Positions 12,810 through 24,700 of a stretch of DNA of 64,000 bases are shown in pieces; within the stretch, counting starts at the first letter, position 1; each line of letters begins with the position of its first letter. The DNA is taken from the NCBI GenBank assembly GCA_032622095.1, contig CP136063.1, positions 42,012,106 to 42,076,105 on the forward strand, written 5' to 3'. The position numbers and the translations under genes are program-made. This DNA comes from Siphonodentalium dalli (lineage: Eukaryota; Mollusca; Scaphopoda; Gadilida; Siphonodentaliidae). The notes beneath the pieces were generated by a model. The model was not told where the DNA came from. It saw nothing but the letters and a program-made list of their open reading frames with translations, and did not search any database.

Positions 12810-13399
12810 TCATAATAATCGGAAATAGTCGCCCTGTGTGGCCGCAAGTCTCCCTGAAATGACGTCAGGGAGAAGTGGATGTCTCCCTAAAAAAAAAAAA
12901 AAAATTTAATCTCCCTGAAGAATTGGTGACTGGATGATCTACTGCTCAGCTTAACACTTCCAGTTTATCCTCACACATGTAGAAAATCTGTTGTGGACAA
13001 TAATAACAGCTAAAACAATCAGTTCTAATGAATAGTTACTAGCGACAAATAGTCGCACTAACGCTCCACTTCTCCCTGGTAAGCCCTCACTTCTCCTTAT
13101 TTTTCCAAGAGGGAGAAGTCACTTCTCCCTATATTTTGACCCTAGGCTGGTCCCTGGACCAAAGGTACGAACTGTAGCCCATGCTAAAGGAAATTGTTGA
13201 CGCATCACACACGCACACACACACACGCACACACGGACGACGGATACCAAGCCATGGCAATAGCTCAAACTTTACAAAGTAAAGTTGAGCTAAAAAACTT
13301 TTGTCATATAATAATACCATCATCATATAAATCAGCACTGATGCTCCGATTTTAAAGGAATGGTCCGGCCAATAATCGACCTGAACATATTTTGTGCAG
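12810..13399. other. CTCCCT/AGGGAGA-rich repeat segment
   Basis: From 12838 to 13140 the motif CTCCCT or its complement recurs many times (AAGTCTCCCTGAAAT, CAGGGAGAAGTGGA, ACTTCTCCCTGG, GAGGGAGAAGTC). The same vocabulary occurs at 29806-29915 in duplication copy A (AGGGAGACTTCAGG, GGGAGAAGTGGAGACT), so this is probably an interspersed element with inverted subrepeats. A CA microsatellite lies at 13208-13236. The remainder shows nothing recognisable. Confidence 0.5.
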
Positions 13400-13716
13400 T
13401 TACAATTGAAACCATTACCCGAAAAAAAAATTCAAAATCCAACAACTCCAACCTAAGTTACATGTATGCTTGGTTGAATGTCCCAGTCAGATGGTATAGT
13501 GTAACGGAAGTGACATCACAATACGCATATAGTAAGTCGGTCGGGAAAAGATTAACAAAGAAGCAACTACAACCAAAACCCGAAAAGATATTGATGATCG
13601 CGCCTGGAGAAAATGTCGAATTGAAAAGCTTGAGTGGTAATTGCAAAGGGATTTTCATTCCGAGCCATTCAGAAATCTCCTCTCAAATAGCCACAAAGAA
13701 AATATACCATGACAAG
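13400..13716 (+). CDS. candidate exon, unrecognised gene (c)
   Basis: About 105 open codons between a TTTTGTGCAG acceptor (phase 1) and an AAG/GTAATG donor (phase 0). The peptide contains TIETITRKKNSKS, PVRWYSVTEVTSQYAYSKSV, the basic stretch GKRLTKKQLQPKPEK and IAPGENVELKSLSG. The alternation of Ser/Thr-rich and hydrophobic positions suggests a beta-rich domain, but I cannot name a family. The entry phase does not fit the donor at 9989, so if (a)-(c) are one gene at least one exon between them is missing or lost among the repeats. Confidence 0.42.
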
Positions 13717-14022
13717 GTAATGAATGCCCTGTGATGAGTTACCCGAAGAAAGTGCCGGTGTGACCCACTTCCAACGAGTTGTGACGTAAGTGATAAACGA
13801 TCTTCCTGAATCGAGGCAGCTACGTGATACGGAAAAATATGTGAGGTTCCCAGAAATATCATGGGGTTCGATGTTGACCATACAATATATCTTGTGTATC
13901 GATCGACCAATCAAATTGACGATTTTATCAATATTGGCGCTCCTCACACCATAATAGTCCCTATGTAATGGAGATGACTATATACTATACCTTTGGTGGA
14001 AATCGGCGGCTGAAAATCTGTT

Positions 14023-14259
14023 TTATCAATGATTTTTTAGGCCAATGCATTCTCTTATATATGCGAGGCGACCTATGGTCGACTCGCATATATAAGAGAA
14101 TACATTGGCACAGGGCATAACTGTAACCATCACAGTGTGGTCAATGAGCCGGTTCCAATGATATCCATAATTGTATGGTTTTATTGAGACAGACCCAAGA
14201 TAATTTAGGCTGTTGCAGCTTTATTTGGCCTTTTTTTGGCCGGTTTGTTGGGTAAAGGG
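14023..14259 (+). mobile_element. piggyBac-like MITE, 5'-truncated copy
   Basis: It matches the right two thirds of the 39249-39643 element: a ~70-bp foldback (CCAATGCATTCTC...GAATACATTGG), then the CACAGGGCATAACTGTAAC and AAGCCGGTTCC-type segment, ending TGTTGGGTAAAGGG. The expected TTAA after the end has changed to TTAT, and the left end is missing. Confidence 0.75.
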
Positions 14260-14267
14260 TTATACAA

Positions 14268-15460
14268 ATTCGTCCGGAAACTGGCCCATTCTTGGCATGT
14301 TTGATTCTGTTGATGCTGAACCTTTCATTATCACACTGTTTTCTGGTGGATGTAAACCAAAGAATGTTAACCCTTTACCCAACAAACCGGCCAAAACCAA
14401 AATAAACCGGCCAAATAAAGCTTCAACAGCGTAAAATATCTTCGGTCTGTCTCAATAAAACCATACAGATATGGATATCATTGGAACCGGCTCCTTGACC
14501 ACATTGTGATAGTTACAGTTATGACCTGTGCCAATGCATATATAAGAGAATGCATTGGCCTAAAAAAATCTTTTTTTAACACTTTTTACCATTTTTTCTT
14601 ACATTCTTTAACAATTTTATAATTTTAATTTGTTAAGCCAATGCATTCTCTTATATATAAGAGAATGCATTGGCACAGGGCCCTTCTGTTGGGTAAAGGG
14701 TTAAGAAATATCTTGTTGATTTTATTTCGAAATGTAATGAACTCTATTCTTCTAGCTGCACAATTAAATGGACAATTACAATGTATGCCATTCAAAATTT
14801 CTGCAGTTATTGCTGATGCCCCTGCAAGAGCACACATTAAGGGAGGTAAGTCTCATTGTGGTTACAGTGGGTGCGATAAATGTGAAGCACCTGGAGAAAT
14901 TATTGACAATTGCATCAGTACACACAGACACATTTTTCAAGGCAAGAAGTGATGACAAACACCATGTGTCAAGTTACCCTTTCTCTGGGCTGCCTGAGCT
15001 AGGGTCTGTAACACAATTCCCTCTTGACTATATGCATTTGCTGTGTTTTGGTGTAATGAGGAAGCTGATCAGTTTATGGACATCATGACCAAAAAGCAAA
15101 TACAGACAATCAACAAATGTGATGAGAGAAATATCTGATAAAACTGTTTCTTCAAAATCATTCATTCCTAGTGAATTTTCTAGAAAACCTTGGACATTGT
15201 CAGAGTGTGATCGTTGGTACCTGTCAGTTGTTCTCTTTTTCCAGTCTACAACCTAACCTGTATGAACATTTCCTGCAACTGTTTGTGGCAGTTCAAATTC
15301 TTATGAGCCCAGGCCTCTCGGCTAGCCATGACTATGTAAACATTACAAATGACATGTTGGTGAAGTTTGTGAAGGAGTTTGGCAAGTTATATGGTTCACA
15401 TAATGAGATTTACAATGTCCATTGCCTCATTTACCTAGCTGGACATCTTGACCTAGTGTC
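14268..15460 (+). pseudogene. decayed transposase-like gene fragment
   Basis: Pieces of one protein appear in different frames along the plus strand. In order they are WPILGMFDSV...PFIITLFSGG, then after the MITE VADAP-type IADAPARAHIKGG with HCGYSGCDKCEAPGE, then VTQFPLDYMHLLCFGVMRKL (from about 14999), SFIPSEFSRKPWTLSECDRW, and LYEHFLQLFVAVQILMS with NEIYNVHCLIYLAGH. This order, with the D-A-P-A, HxGYxxCxxC and DYMHLxCxGV motifs, is what I remember of the animal transposase-domain proteins related to CACTA/TNP2 transposases. Frameshifts, an in-frame stop and a MITE at 14371-14700 show it is dead. Family name is from memory; the decay is seen directly. Confidence 0.72.
14371..14700 (-). mobile_element. 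piggyBac-like MITE inserted in the transposase pseudogene
   Basis: Starts CCCTTTACCCAACA, ends TGTTGGGTAAAGGG, and is flanked by TTAA at 14367-14370 and 14701-14704. TTAA duplication with a CCC-start is the piggyBac signature. Removing it and one TTAA rejoins the transposase reading frame (GGCKPKNV to KKYLVDFISK), which proves the insertion. The interior holds the shared AATGCATTCTC foldback. No ORF. Confidence 0.9.
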
Positions 15461-16489
15461 GGCGTTTCCGTTTGTATTGCCCACCCAACTCTCCATCCCG
15501 CCAACCATAGTATCTTATGCGCCGTATGCACCCCTAGTGAGATCATTAGAGTATATTTGTATTGACCACCCACCACCCCATCCCGCCACCCATGGTATCA
15601 TATGCGCCGCAGGCGCTGTAGACTACTGCAACTGCCCACATAAATAATACAATATAATATATTATGCGCCGCAGGCGCCCCTACATCATTAGAGTATATT
15701 TGTATTGCCCACCCACCAAACCCATCCCACCACCCATAGTGCAGTCAACAAAAAATAAGTGAGAAAATCAGCTTATGGTCTTCAACAATAATAGAACATT
15801 TGAACAGCAAAGACTAACTCCAAAGCTTGTGCAGGGACCTAATCTACACATCAAGCTCTTTCTGCAAGGTTTCCTAAGCAAGGTGGTCAGAATAAGAAAG
15901 TGTTATATAAAAACTTTTTGTCCAATTCCAATGGTGATAACTGTTTATATTTGGGGAAAATATTGCTATTGTCAGAAACATTGTTGCTTGTAATGACGGT
16001 ACTTGTATTGTTTATAACAATTATCATTCTGGGAGTTTCTTCTCATCTACATGTTCAACTGCTTTAATATTTTTAAATTGTAAAATTTGAGTTCAAATTT
16101 TTAATATGTTAATATAACTCAGGTGGAGGCAAAGTTTGTTTTACTGCCTTGTAGGGGATATCATGTTGGTATGCCTATGCTTCAACATACCTGATCGATC
16201 AATGCACATCTGTACCAGTATCTATTGCTTAGGGCCAAACATTCTTGAATATGAGATACTGGTACAGTACACGTTCATGGAGATATTTAGATACTAGGCC
16301 CCTGTGCTGTGTAGGTACAATTCGATCTCATAGTTCATGCATGATTCATGCATATCAGTGCCCAATTCTCCATTGCTTTAACCAGAGAAGAACGGCGTAT
16401 CAGGTATGCTTACATATATATAAGCCCGATATTTTTAAACAACATGCATTCGATTCACGATTTCTATATGTCTGTCATCTCTGCTGCAA
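15461..16489. other. noncoding stretch with a GCGCCG repeat
   Basis: Between 15480 and 15745 a ~105-190 bp motif recurs in diverged form: CACCCAACTC/CACCCACCAAACCC, CATAGTATCTTATGCGCCG and ATTAGAGTATATTTGTATTG. The rest to 16489 is AT-rich and I see no gene in it. Confidence 0.45.
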
Positions 16490-16796
16490 ATTACACAGGA
16501 ATAAAGAATCAAATGCAATTCTCCCGCTCCGACAAGAGAAGAAATCGATGAAAAGTTCCACCAGTCAATCAACGAGAATTATTATAAAAACGAAGCTATG
16601 GTAAATTGCCAAACTGAACCAACCCACATCAGCAAAGAGAACATGAAGGAAAATGTTTGATAAGTGAGGAATTAATTCGACGGACTAATAGGAGAGATCC
16701 TAAAAAATTTACGAACGAAATTATGCAAATTCTTTACTCCAACGAGTATATGGCGACGCATACCATCACTGGAAGTGACCAGTATGGAAAACCAGG
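16490..16796 (+). pseudogene. BEN-domain fragment, probably processed
   Basis: From 16658 the frame reads SEELIRRTNRRDPKKFTNEI then MQILYSNEYMATHTITGSDQ. It is closely similar to the BEN exons at 18151 and 50788. In those copies an AG acceptor directly precedes ATAAATGAGG. Here the upstream sequence is instead open in another frame (SPAPTREEIDEKFHQSINEN, ending KENMKENV) and runs straight into the BEN segment with a one-base frame slip. That is what an intronless retrocopy followed by a frameshift would give. Homology is lost after GKPG at about 16796, so the C-terminal part of the domain is missing. Confidence 0.65.
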
Positions 16797-17220
16797 GGTG
16801 CCCCTCGCAACTTAGTTTCTGCCCTCGGCATAGGCCTATTTGTTTTCTATCCGAGAATACACTACACCCGGCGGCAATATATTGACCATACTCTGAAAGA
16901 AAGCGCTTCCATGGCGATCACACGATAAACGTCGTGCTGCAAGTATGACGAGAATTGTGTTGTAGAAATGATACGGAAGACCGATTGTCAAAAAACTCAA
17001 CATCAAAATACACAGGGCAAGACTTATCGATCCAAACTTTGGAGTGTGTTTTCGTTGTGTATTTTTCGCATATACCCATGGTTATATATAAACAGGCTAC
17101 GAGCATCTGACTGCAGATATTTTAAACTTGTAAATGACTTAATGTGATTATCAAACTTCATTTGGTTCATACCAGTTGTGTTTATATACTGCAATTATAA
17201 CGTGAAGAGTACACGCTTAA

Positions 17221-17424
17221 CCCTTTGAGTACCAGGTCGATTTTTGTATCAACACATATACCCTGTGCCAATGCATTCTCTTATATATGCGAGTCGACCG
17301 CATTGGCCTAACAATTTTTGATTTTATTTTTTTACAATTTTAATAATTTATTCTTATATTCTTTAACAGAACTTATATTTTGTAGGTTTAGGGCCGATGA
17401 GATCGGCCCCTGGCACTCAAAGGG
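17221..17424. mobile_element. TTAA-flanked MITE, second piggyBac-like family
   Basis: A 204-bp element beginning CCCTTTGAGTACCAGG and ending CCTGGCACTCAAAGGG, with TTAA at 17217-17220 and 17425-17428. The TIR differs from the CCCTTTACCCAACA family, yet the interior contains the same CTGTGCCAATGCATTCTC foldback arm (17267-17310). Near the right end GGGCCGATGAGATCGGCCC is a second palindrome. Confidence 0.85.
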
Positions 17425-17639
17425 TTAAGCCTATATAAAAGAATGCATGCGATTGGTAAAAATGTTCCAAAAAGTTGACCTGCATCCACCTGTAACAGAA
17501 GTCAAATAAATTGCATAATTTTCAGACCATTTGTCTGTTGATCTTGATTCACCATAACAAATACTGGTAGATATATAAATCTACTCTATTGGTAGTTAGA
17601 TTGCCTATCACTGGTACCATATAAATTAATATATAAATT

Positions 17640-17998
17640 GTTACATAATTGTTACATCCCATTTGAGCTTTTATACACACTTTTGTCCGCATGATTTTGA
17701 CTGAGTTATGCCCCTTTTTCGACTTACCTGATTTGCGGTTTCCTGACGATAACTTTAGATTTAATCAAGTGAACTGAACCAAGTTTCAAACGAATGAATT
17801 AAACCTTGGTCCACTCTACTCCAGAAAGGGCATATTATGCCCATGCCCCGACGGTGTGCTCTTGTTAAAATTTTGTTTTATTTATGGTATCAGGATGATA
17901 AATTCTGTTAATGTGAATAAGTTCTCAAATCTTTCTGAAATGCCATTTGAAACAAATTATACAGGCGTATTATGCCACCATGCCTGTGCTCATGTTTA
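17640..17998 (-). repeat. pearl-like core repeat, minus orientation
   Basis: The reverse complement contains GAGTCGAAAAAGGGGCATAA-like and CCGACGGGGCATGGGCATA-like sequence and matches the plus-strand copy at 41600-41870. Probably a fragment of a mollusc tandem-core element. It ends next to the left boundary of duplication copy A. Confidence 0.6.
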
Positions 17999-18150
17999 GA
18001 TATGCCAACACCCATTGCAATTGACATTTATCTTTTTTTCCATGGCATCACTTTAGAATTGCATACCAACTTTCGTGTTAATTTCCTGTCAACTTAAATC
18101 CTTATTTTGTTATTGTTACATCTATTTATTTAATTTCATCCTGTTTCCAG

Positions 18151-18328
18151 ATAAATGAGGAATTGATTAGACGGGCAAATAGGAGAGACCCAAAAAAGTT
18201 CACAAATGAGATTATGCAGATTCTATATTCAAATGAATACATGTCAAAACATTCTATAACTGGAATTGACCAGTACGGGAAACTGGGAAAGGAAGCAATG
18301 GATGCCAATGAAATGGATATGATCAAAG
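18151..18328 (+). CDS. BEN-domain exon, copy A
   Basis: A 178-nt exon with acceptor TTTCATCCTGTTTCCAG (phase 0) and donor GTAAAT (phase 1). It encodes about 59 residues: INEELIRRANRRDPKKFTNE, then IMQILYSNEYMSKHSITG, then GKLGKEAMDANEMDMIKG. The helix ending in the F/I-M-x-I-L-x-S-N/E-E-Y pattern, followed by S-I-T-G and a final A-N/D-E-M-x-x-I-K, is the C-terminal part of a BEN domain. BEN domains bind DNA and mediate chromatin repression. No neighbouring exon of the same gene is visible in copy A, and the 33-bp satellite begins 408 bp after the donor. It could be a functional exon of a gene starting upstream of the window or an orphan. Confidence 0.7.
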
Positions 18329-18736
18329 GTAAATTCATACAAGTATTCATTATTTGACACCATTTTCCCGTCTTTATAGCATAAATTTATGTTGTAAGCA
18401 GCTTATTGAATAAATACTGAAATTAGACTGTCCACGAAACTGGGCACAATATTTTGTGGAGCGATCATTTTGTTGAGTACGACTTAGTGATATTACCCCA
18501 CATTTCATTAAATTTTCTACTAATGAAAAACAATATACTTTTCATCCAAATGTGTATTTATTGTTGGGATATTTTGTCTCAATTATTTTCTCCCCTAACA
18601 ATTCCTTATCTCTCCACCAGAGTTTCCGCTACTATATCTACTATAAGTAAAATCACACACTGTACACTCAGATTTAGTAAAATCACACACTGTACACTCA
18701 GATTTAGTGCTGTTTGGTATTTTGATTGATTGTTGG

Positions 18737-21700
18737 CACAGTATTATACAATGGTTACGTCCAACACTGCACAGTATTATACAATGGTTACGTCCAACGC
18801 TGCACAGTATTATACAATGGTTATGTCCAACACTGCACAGTATTATACAATGGTTACGTCCAACGCTGCACAGTATTATACAATGGTTACGTCCAACGCT
18901 GCACAGTATTATACAATGGTTACGTCCAACACTGCACAGTATTATACAATGGTTACGTCCAACGCTGCACAGTATTATACAATGGTTATGTCCAACACTG
19001 CACAGTATTATACAATGGTTACGTCCAACGCTGCACAGTATTATACAATGGTTACGTCCAACGCTGCACAGTATTATACAATGGTTACGTCCAACACTGC
19101 ACAGTATTATACAATGGTTACGTCCAACGCTGCACAGTATTATACAATGGTTACGTCCAACACTGCACAGTATTATACAATGGTTACGTCCAACACTGCA
19201 CAGTATTATACAATGGTTATGTCCAACGCTGCACAGTATTATACAATGGTTATGTCCAACACTGCACAGTATTATACAATGGTTACGTCCAACACTGCAC
19301 AGTATTATACAATGGTTACGTCCAACACTGCACAGTATTATACAATGGTTACGTCCAACACTGCACAGTATTATACAATGGTTACGTCCAACACTGCACA
19401 GTATTATACAATGGTTATGTCCAACGCTGCACAGTATTATACAATGGTTACGTCCAACACTGCACAGTATTATACAATGGTTACGTCCAATGCTGCACAG
19501 TATTATACAATGGTTATGTCCAACACTGCACAGTATTATACAATGGTTATGTCCAACGCTGCACAGTATTATACAATGGTTACGTCCAACACTGCACAGT
19601 ATTATACAATGGTTACGTCCAACACTGCACAGTATTATACAATGGTTACGTCCAACACTGCACAGTATTATACAATGGTTACGTCCAACACTGCACAGTA
19701 TTATACAATGGTTACGTCCAACACTGCACAGTATTATACAATGGTTATGTCCAACGCTGCACAGTATTATACAATGGTTATGTCCAACGCTGCACAGTAT
19801 TATACAATGGTTACGTCCAACACTGCACAGTATTATACAATGGTTACGTCCAACACTGCACAGTATTATACAATGGTTATGTCCAACGCTGCACAGTATT
19901 ATACAATGGTTACGTCCAACACTGCACAGTATTATACAATGGTTATGTCCAACGCTGCACAGTATTATACAATGGTTACGTCCAACACTGCACAGTATTA
20001 TACGATGGTTACGTCCCACACTGCACAGTATTATACAATGGTTATGTCCAACGCTGCACAGTATTATACAATGGTTACGTCCAACACTGCACAGTATTAT
20101 ACAATGGTTACGTCCAATGCTGCACAGTATTATACAATGGTTACGTCCAATGCTGCACAGTATTATACAATGGTTACGTCCAACGCTGCACAGTATTATA
20201 CAATGGTTACGTCCAACGCTGCACAGTATTATACAATGGTTACGTCAAACGCTGCACAGTATTATACAATGGTTACGTCCAACACTGCACAGTATTATAC
20301 AATGATTACGTCCAACACTGCACAGTATTATACAATGGTTACGTCAAACACTGCACAGTATTATACAATGATTACGTCCAACACTGCACAGTATTATACA
20401 ATGGTTACGTGAAACACTGCACAGTATTATACAATGGTTACGTCCAACACTGCACAGTATTATACAATGATTACGTCCAACACTGCACAGTATTATACAA
20501 TGGTTACGTGAAACACTGCACAGTATTATACAATGGTTACGTCCAACACTGCACAGTATTATACGATGGTTACGTCCCACACTGCACAGTATTATACAAT
20601 GGTTATGTCCAACGCTGCACAGTATTATACAATGGTTACGTCCAACACTGCACAGTATTATACAATGGTTACGTCCAACACTGCACAGTATTATACAATG
20701 GTTATGTCCAACGCTGCACAGTATTATACAATGGTTACGTCCAACACTGCACAGTATTATACAATGGTTACGTCCAATGCTGCACAGTATTATACAATGG
20801 TTACGTCCAATGCTGCACAGTATTATACAATGGTTACGTCCAACGCTGCACAGTATTATACAATGGTTACGTCCAACGCTGCACAGTATTATACAATGGT
20901 TACGTCAAACGCTGCACAGTATTATACAATGGTTACGTCCAACACTGCACAGTATTATACAATGATTACGTCCAACACTGCACAGTATTATACAATGGTT
21001 ACGTCAAACACTGCACAGTATTATACAATGATTACGTCCAACACTGCACAGTATTATACAATGGTTACGTGAAACACTGCACAGTATTATACAATGGTTA
21101 CGTCCAACGCTGCACAGTATTATACAATGGTTACGTCAAACGCTGCACAGTATTATACAATGGTTACGTCAAACACTGCACAGTATTATACAATGGTTAC
21201 GTCCAACACTGCACAGTATTATACAATGGTTACGTCAAACGCTGCACAGTATTATACAATGGTTACGTCAAACGCTGCACAGTATTATACAATGGTTACG
21301 TCCAACACTGCACAGTATTATACAATGGTTACGTCAAACGCTGCACAGTATTATACAATGGTTACGTCCAACACTGCACAGTATTATACAATGGTTACGT
21401 CAAACGCTGCACAGTATTATACAATGGTTACGTCCAACGCTGCACAGTATTATACAATGGTTACGTCCAACACTGCACAGTATTATACAATGGTTACGTC
21501 AAACGCTGCACAGTATTATACAATGGTTACGTCAAACGCTGCACAGTATTATACAATGGTTACGTCCAACACTGCACAGTATTATACAATGGTTACGTCA
21601 AACGCTGCACAGTATTATACAATGGTTACGTCAAACGCTGCACAGTATTATACAATGGTTACGTCCAACACTGCACAGTATTATACAATGGTTACGTCCA

Positions 21701-24700
21701 ACGCTGCACAGTATTATACAATGGTTACGTCAAACACTGCACAGTATTATACAATGGTTACGTCCAACGCTGCACAGTATTATACAATGGTTACGTCCAA
21801 CACTGCACAGTATTATACAATGGTTACGTCAAACGCTGCACAGTATTATACAATGGTTACGTCCAACGCTGCACAGTATTATACAATGGTTACATCCAAC
21901 ACTGCACAGTATTATACAATGGTTACGTCCAACGCTGCACAGTATTATACAATGGTTACATCCAACACTGCACAGTATTATACAATGGTTACGTCCAACG
22001 CTGCACAGTATTATACAATGGTTACGTCCAACACTGCACAGTATTATACAATGGTTACGTCCAACGCTGCACAGTATTATACAATGGTTACGTCCAACGC
22101 TGCACAGTATTATACAATGGTTACGTCCAACGCTGCACAGTATTATACAATGGTTACGTCCAACGCTGCACAGTATTATACAATGGTTACGTCCAACGCT
22201 GCATAATGGTTACGTCCAACACTGCACAGTATTATACAATGGTTACGTCCAACACTGCACAGTATTATACAATGGTTACGTCCAACGCTGCACAGTATTA
22301 TACAATGGTTACGTCCAACGCTGCACAGTATTATACAATGGTTACGTCCAACACTGCACAGTATTATACAATGGTTACGTCCAACACTGCACAGTATTAT
22401 ACAATGGTTATGTCCAACGCTGCACAGTATTATACAATGGTTATGTCCAACGCTGCACAGTATTATACAATGGTTACGTCCAACACTGCACAGTATTATA
22501 CAATGGTTACGTCCAACACTGCACAGTATTATACAATGGTTATGTCCAACGCTGCACAGTATTATACAATGGTTACGTCCAACACTGCACAGTATTATAC
22601 AATGGTTATGTCCAACGCTGCACAGTATTATACAATGGTTACGTCCAACACTGCACAGTATTATACAATGGTTACGTCCAACACTGCACAGTATTATACA
22701 ATGGTTACGTCCAACACTGCACAGTATTATACAATGGTTATGTCCAACGCTGCACAGTATTATACAATGGTTACGTCCAACACTGCACAGTATTATACAA
22801 TGGTTACGTCCAATGCTGCACAGTATTATACAATGGTTACGTCCAATGCTGCACAGTATTATACAATGGTTACGTCCAACGCTGCACAGTATTATACAAT
22901 GGTTACGTCCAACGCTGCACAGTATTATACAATGGTTACGTCAAACGCTGCACAGTATTATACAATGGTTACGTCCAACACTGCACAGTATTATACAATG
23001 ATTACGTCCAACACTGCACAGTATTATACAATGGTTACGTCAAACACTGCACAGTATTATACAATGATTACGTCCAACACTGCACAGTATTATACAATGG
23101 TTACGTGAAACACTGCACAGTATTATACAATGGTTACGTCCAACGCTGCACAGTATTATACAATGGTTACGTCAAACGCTGCACAGTATTATACAATGGT
23201 TACGTCAAACACTGCACAGTATTATACAATGGTTACGTCCAACACTGCACAGTATTATACAATGGTTACGTCAAACGCTGCACAGTATTATACAATGGTT
23301 ACGTCAAACGCTGCACAGTATTATACAATGGTTACGTCCAACACTGCACAGTATTATACAATGGTTACGTCAAACGCTGCACAGTATTATACAATGGTTA
23401 CGTCCAACACTGCACAGTATTATACAATGGTTACGTCAAACGCTGCACAGTATTATACAATGGTTACGTCCAACGCTGCACAGTATTATACAATGGTTAC
23501 GTCCAACACTGCACAGTATTATACAATGGTTACGTCAAACGCTGCACAGTATTATACAATGGTTACGTCAAACGCTGCACAGTATTATACAATGGTTACG
23601 TCCAACACTGCACAGTATTATACAATGGTTACGTCAAACGCTGCACAGTATTATACAATGGTTACGTCAAACGCTGCACAGTATTATACAATGGTTACGT
23701 CCAACACTGCACAGTATTATACAATGGTTACGTCCAACGCTGCACAGTATTATACAATGGTTACGTCAAACACTGCACAGTATTATACAATGGTTACGTC
23801 CAACGCTGCACAGTATTATACAATGGTTACGTCCAACACTGCACAGTATTATACAATGGTTACGTCAAACGCTGCACAGTATTATACAATGGTTACGTCC
23901 AACGCTGCACAGTATTATACAATGGTTACATCCAACACTGCACAGTATTATACAATGGTTACGTCCAACGCTGCACAGTATTATACAATGGTTACATCCA
24001 ACACTGCACAGTATTATACAATGGTTACGTCCAACGCTGCACAGTATTATACAATGGTTACGTCCAACACTGCACAGTATTATACAATGGTTACGTCCAA
24101 CGCTGCACAGTATTATACAATGGTTACGTCCAACGCTGCACAGTATTATACAATGGTTACGTCCAACGCTGCACAGTATTATACAATGGTTACGTCCAAC
24201 GCTGCACAGTATTATACAATGGTTACGTCCAACGCTGCATAATGGTTACGTCCAACACTGCACAGTATTATACAATGGTTACGTCCAACACTGCACAGTA
24301 TTATACAATGGTTACGTCCAACGCTGCACAGTATTATACAATGGTTACGTCCAACGCTGCACAGTATTATACAATGGTTACGTCCAACACTGCACAGTAT
24401 TATACAATGGTTACGTCCAACGCTGCACAGTATTATACAATGGTTACGTCCAACGCTGCACAGTATTATACAATGGTTACGTCCAACGCTGCACAGTATT
24501 ATACAATGGTTACGTCCAACGCTGCACAGTATTATACAATGGTTACGTCCAACGCTGCACAGTATTATACAATGGTTACGTCCAACGCTGCACAGTATTA
24601 TACAATGGTTACGTCCAACACTGCACAGTATTATACAATGGTTACGTCCAACGCTGCACAGTATTATACAATGGTTACGTCCAACGCTGCACAGTATTAT

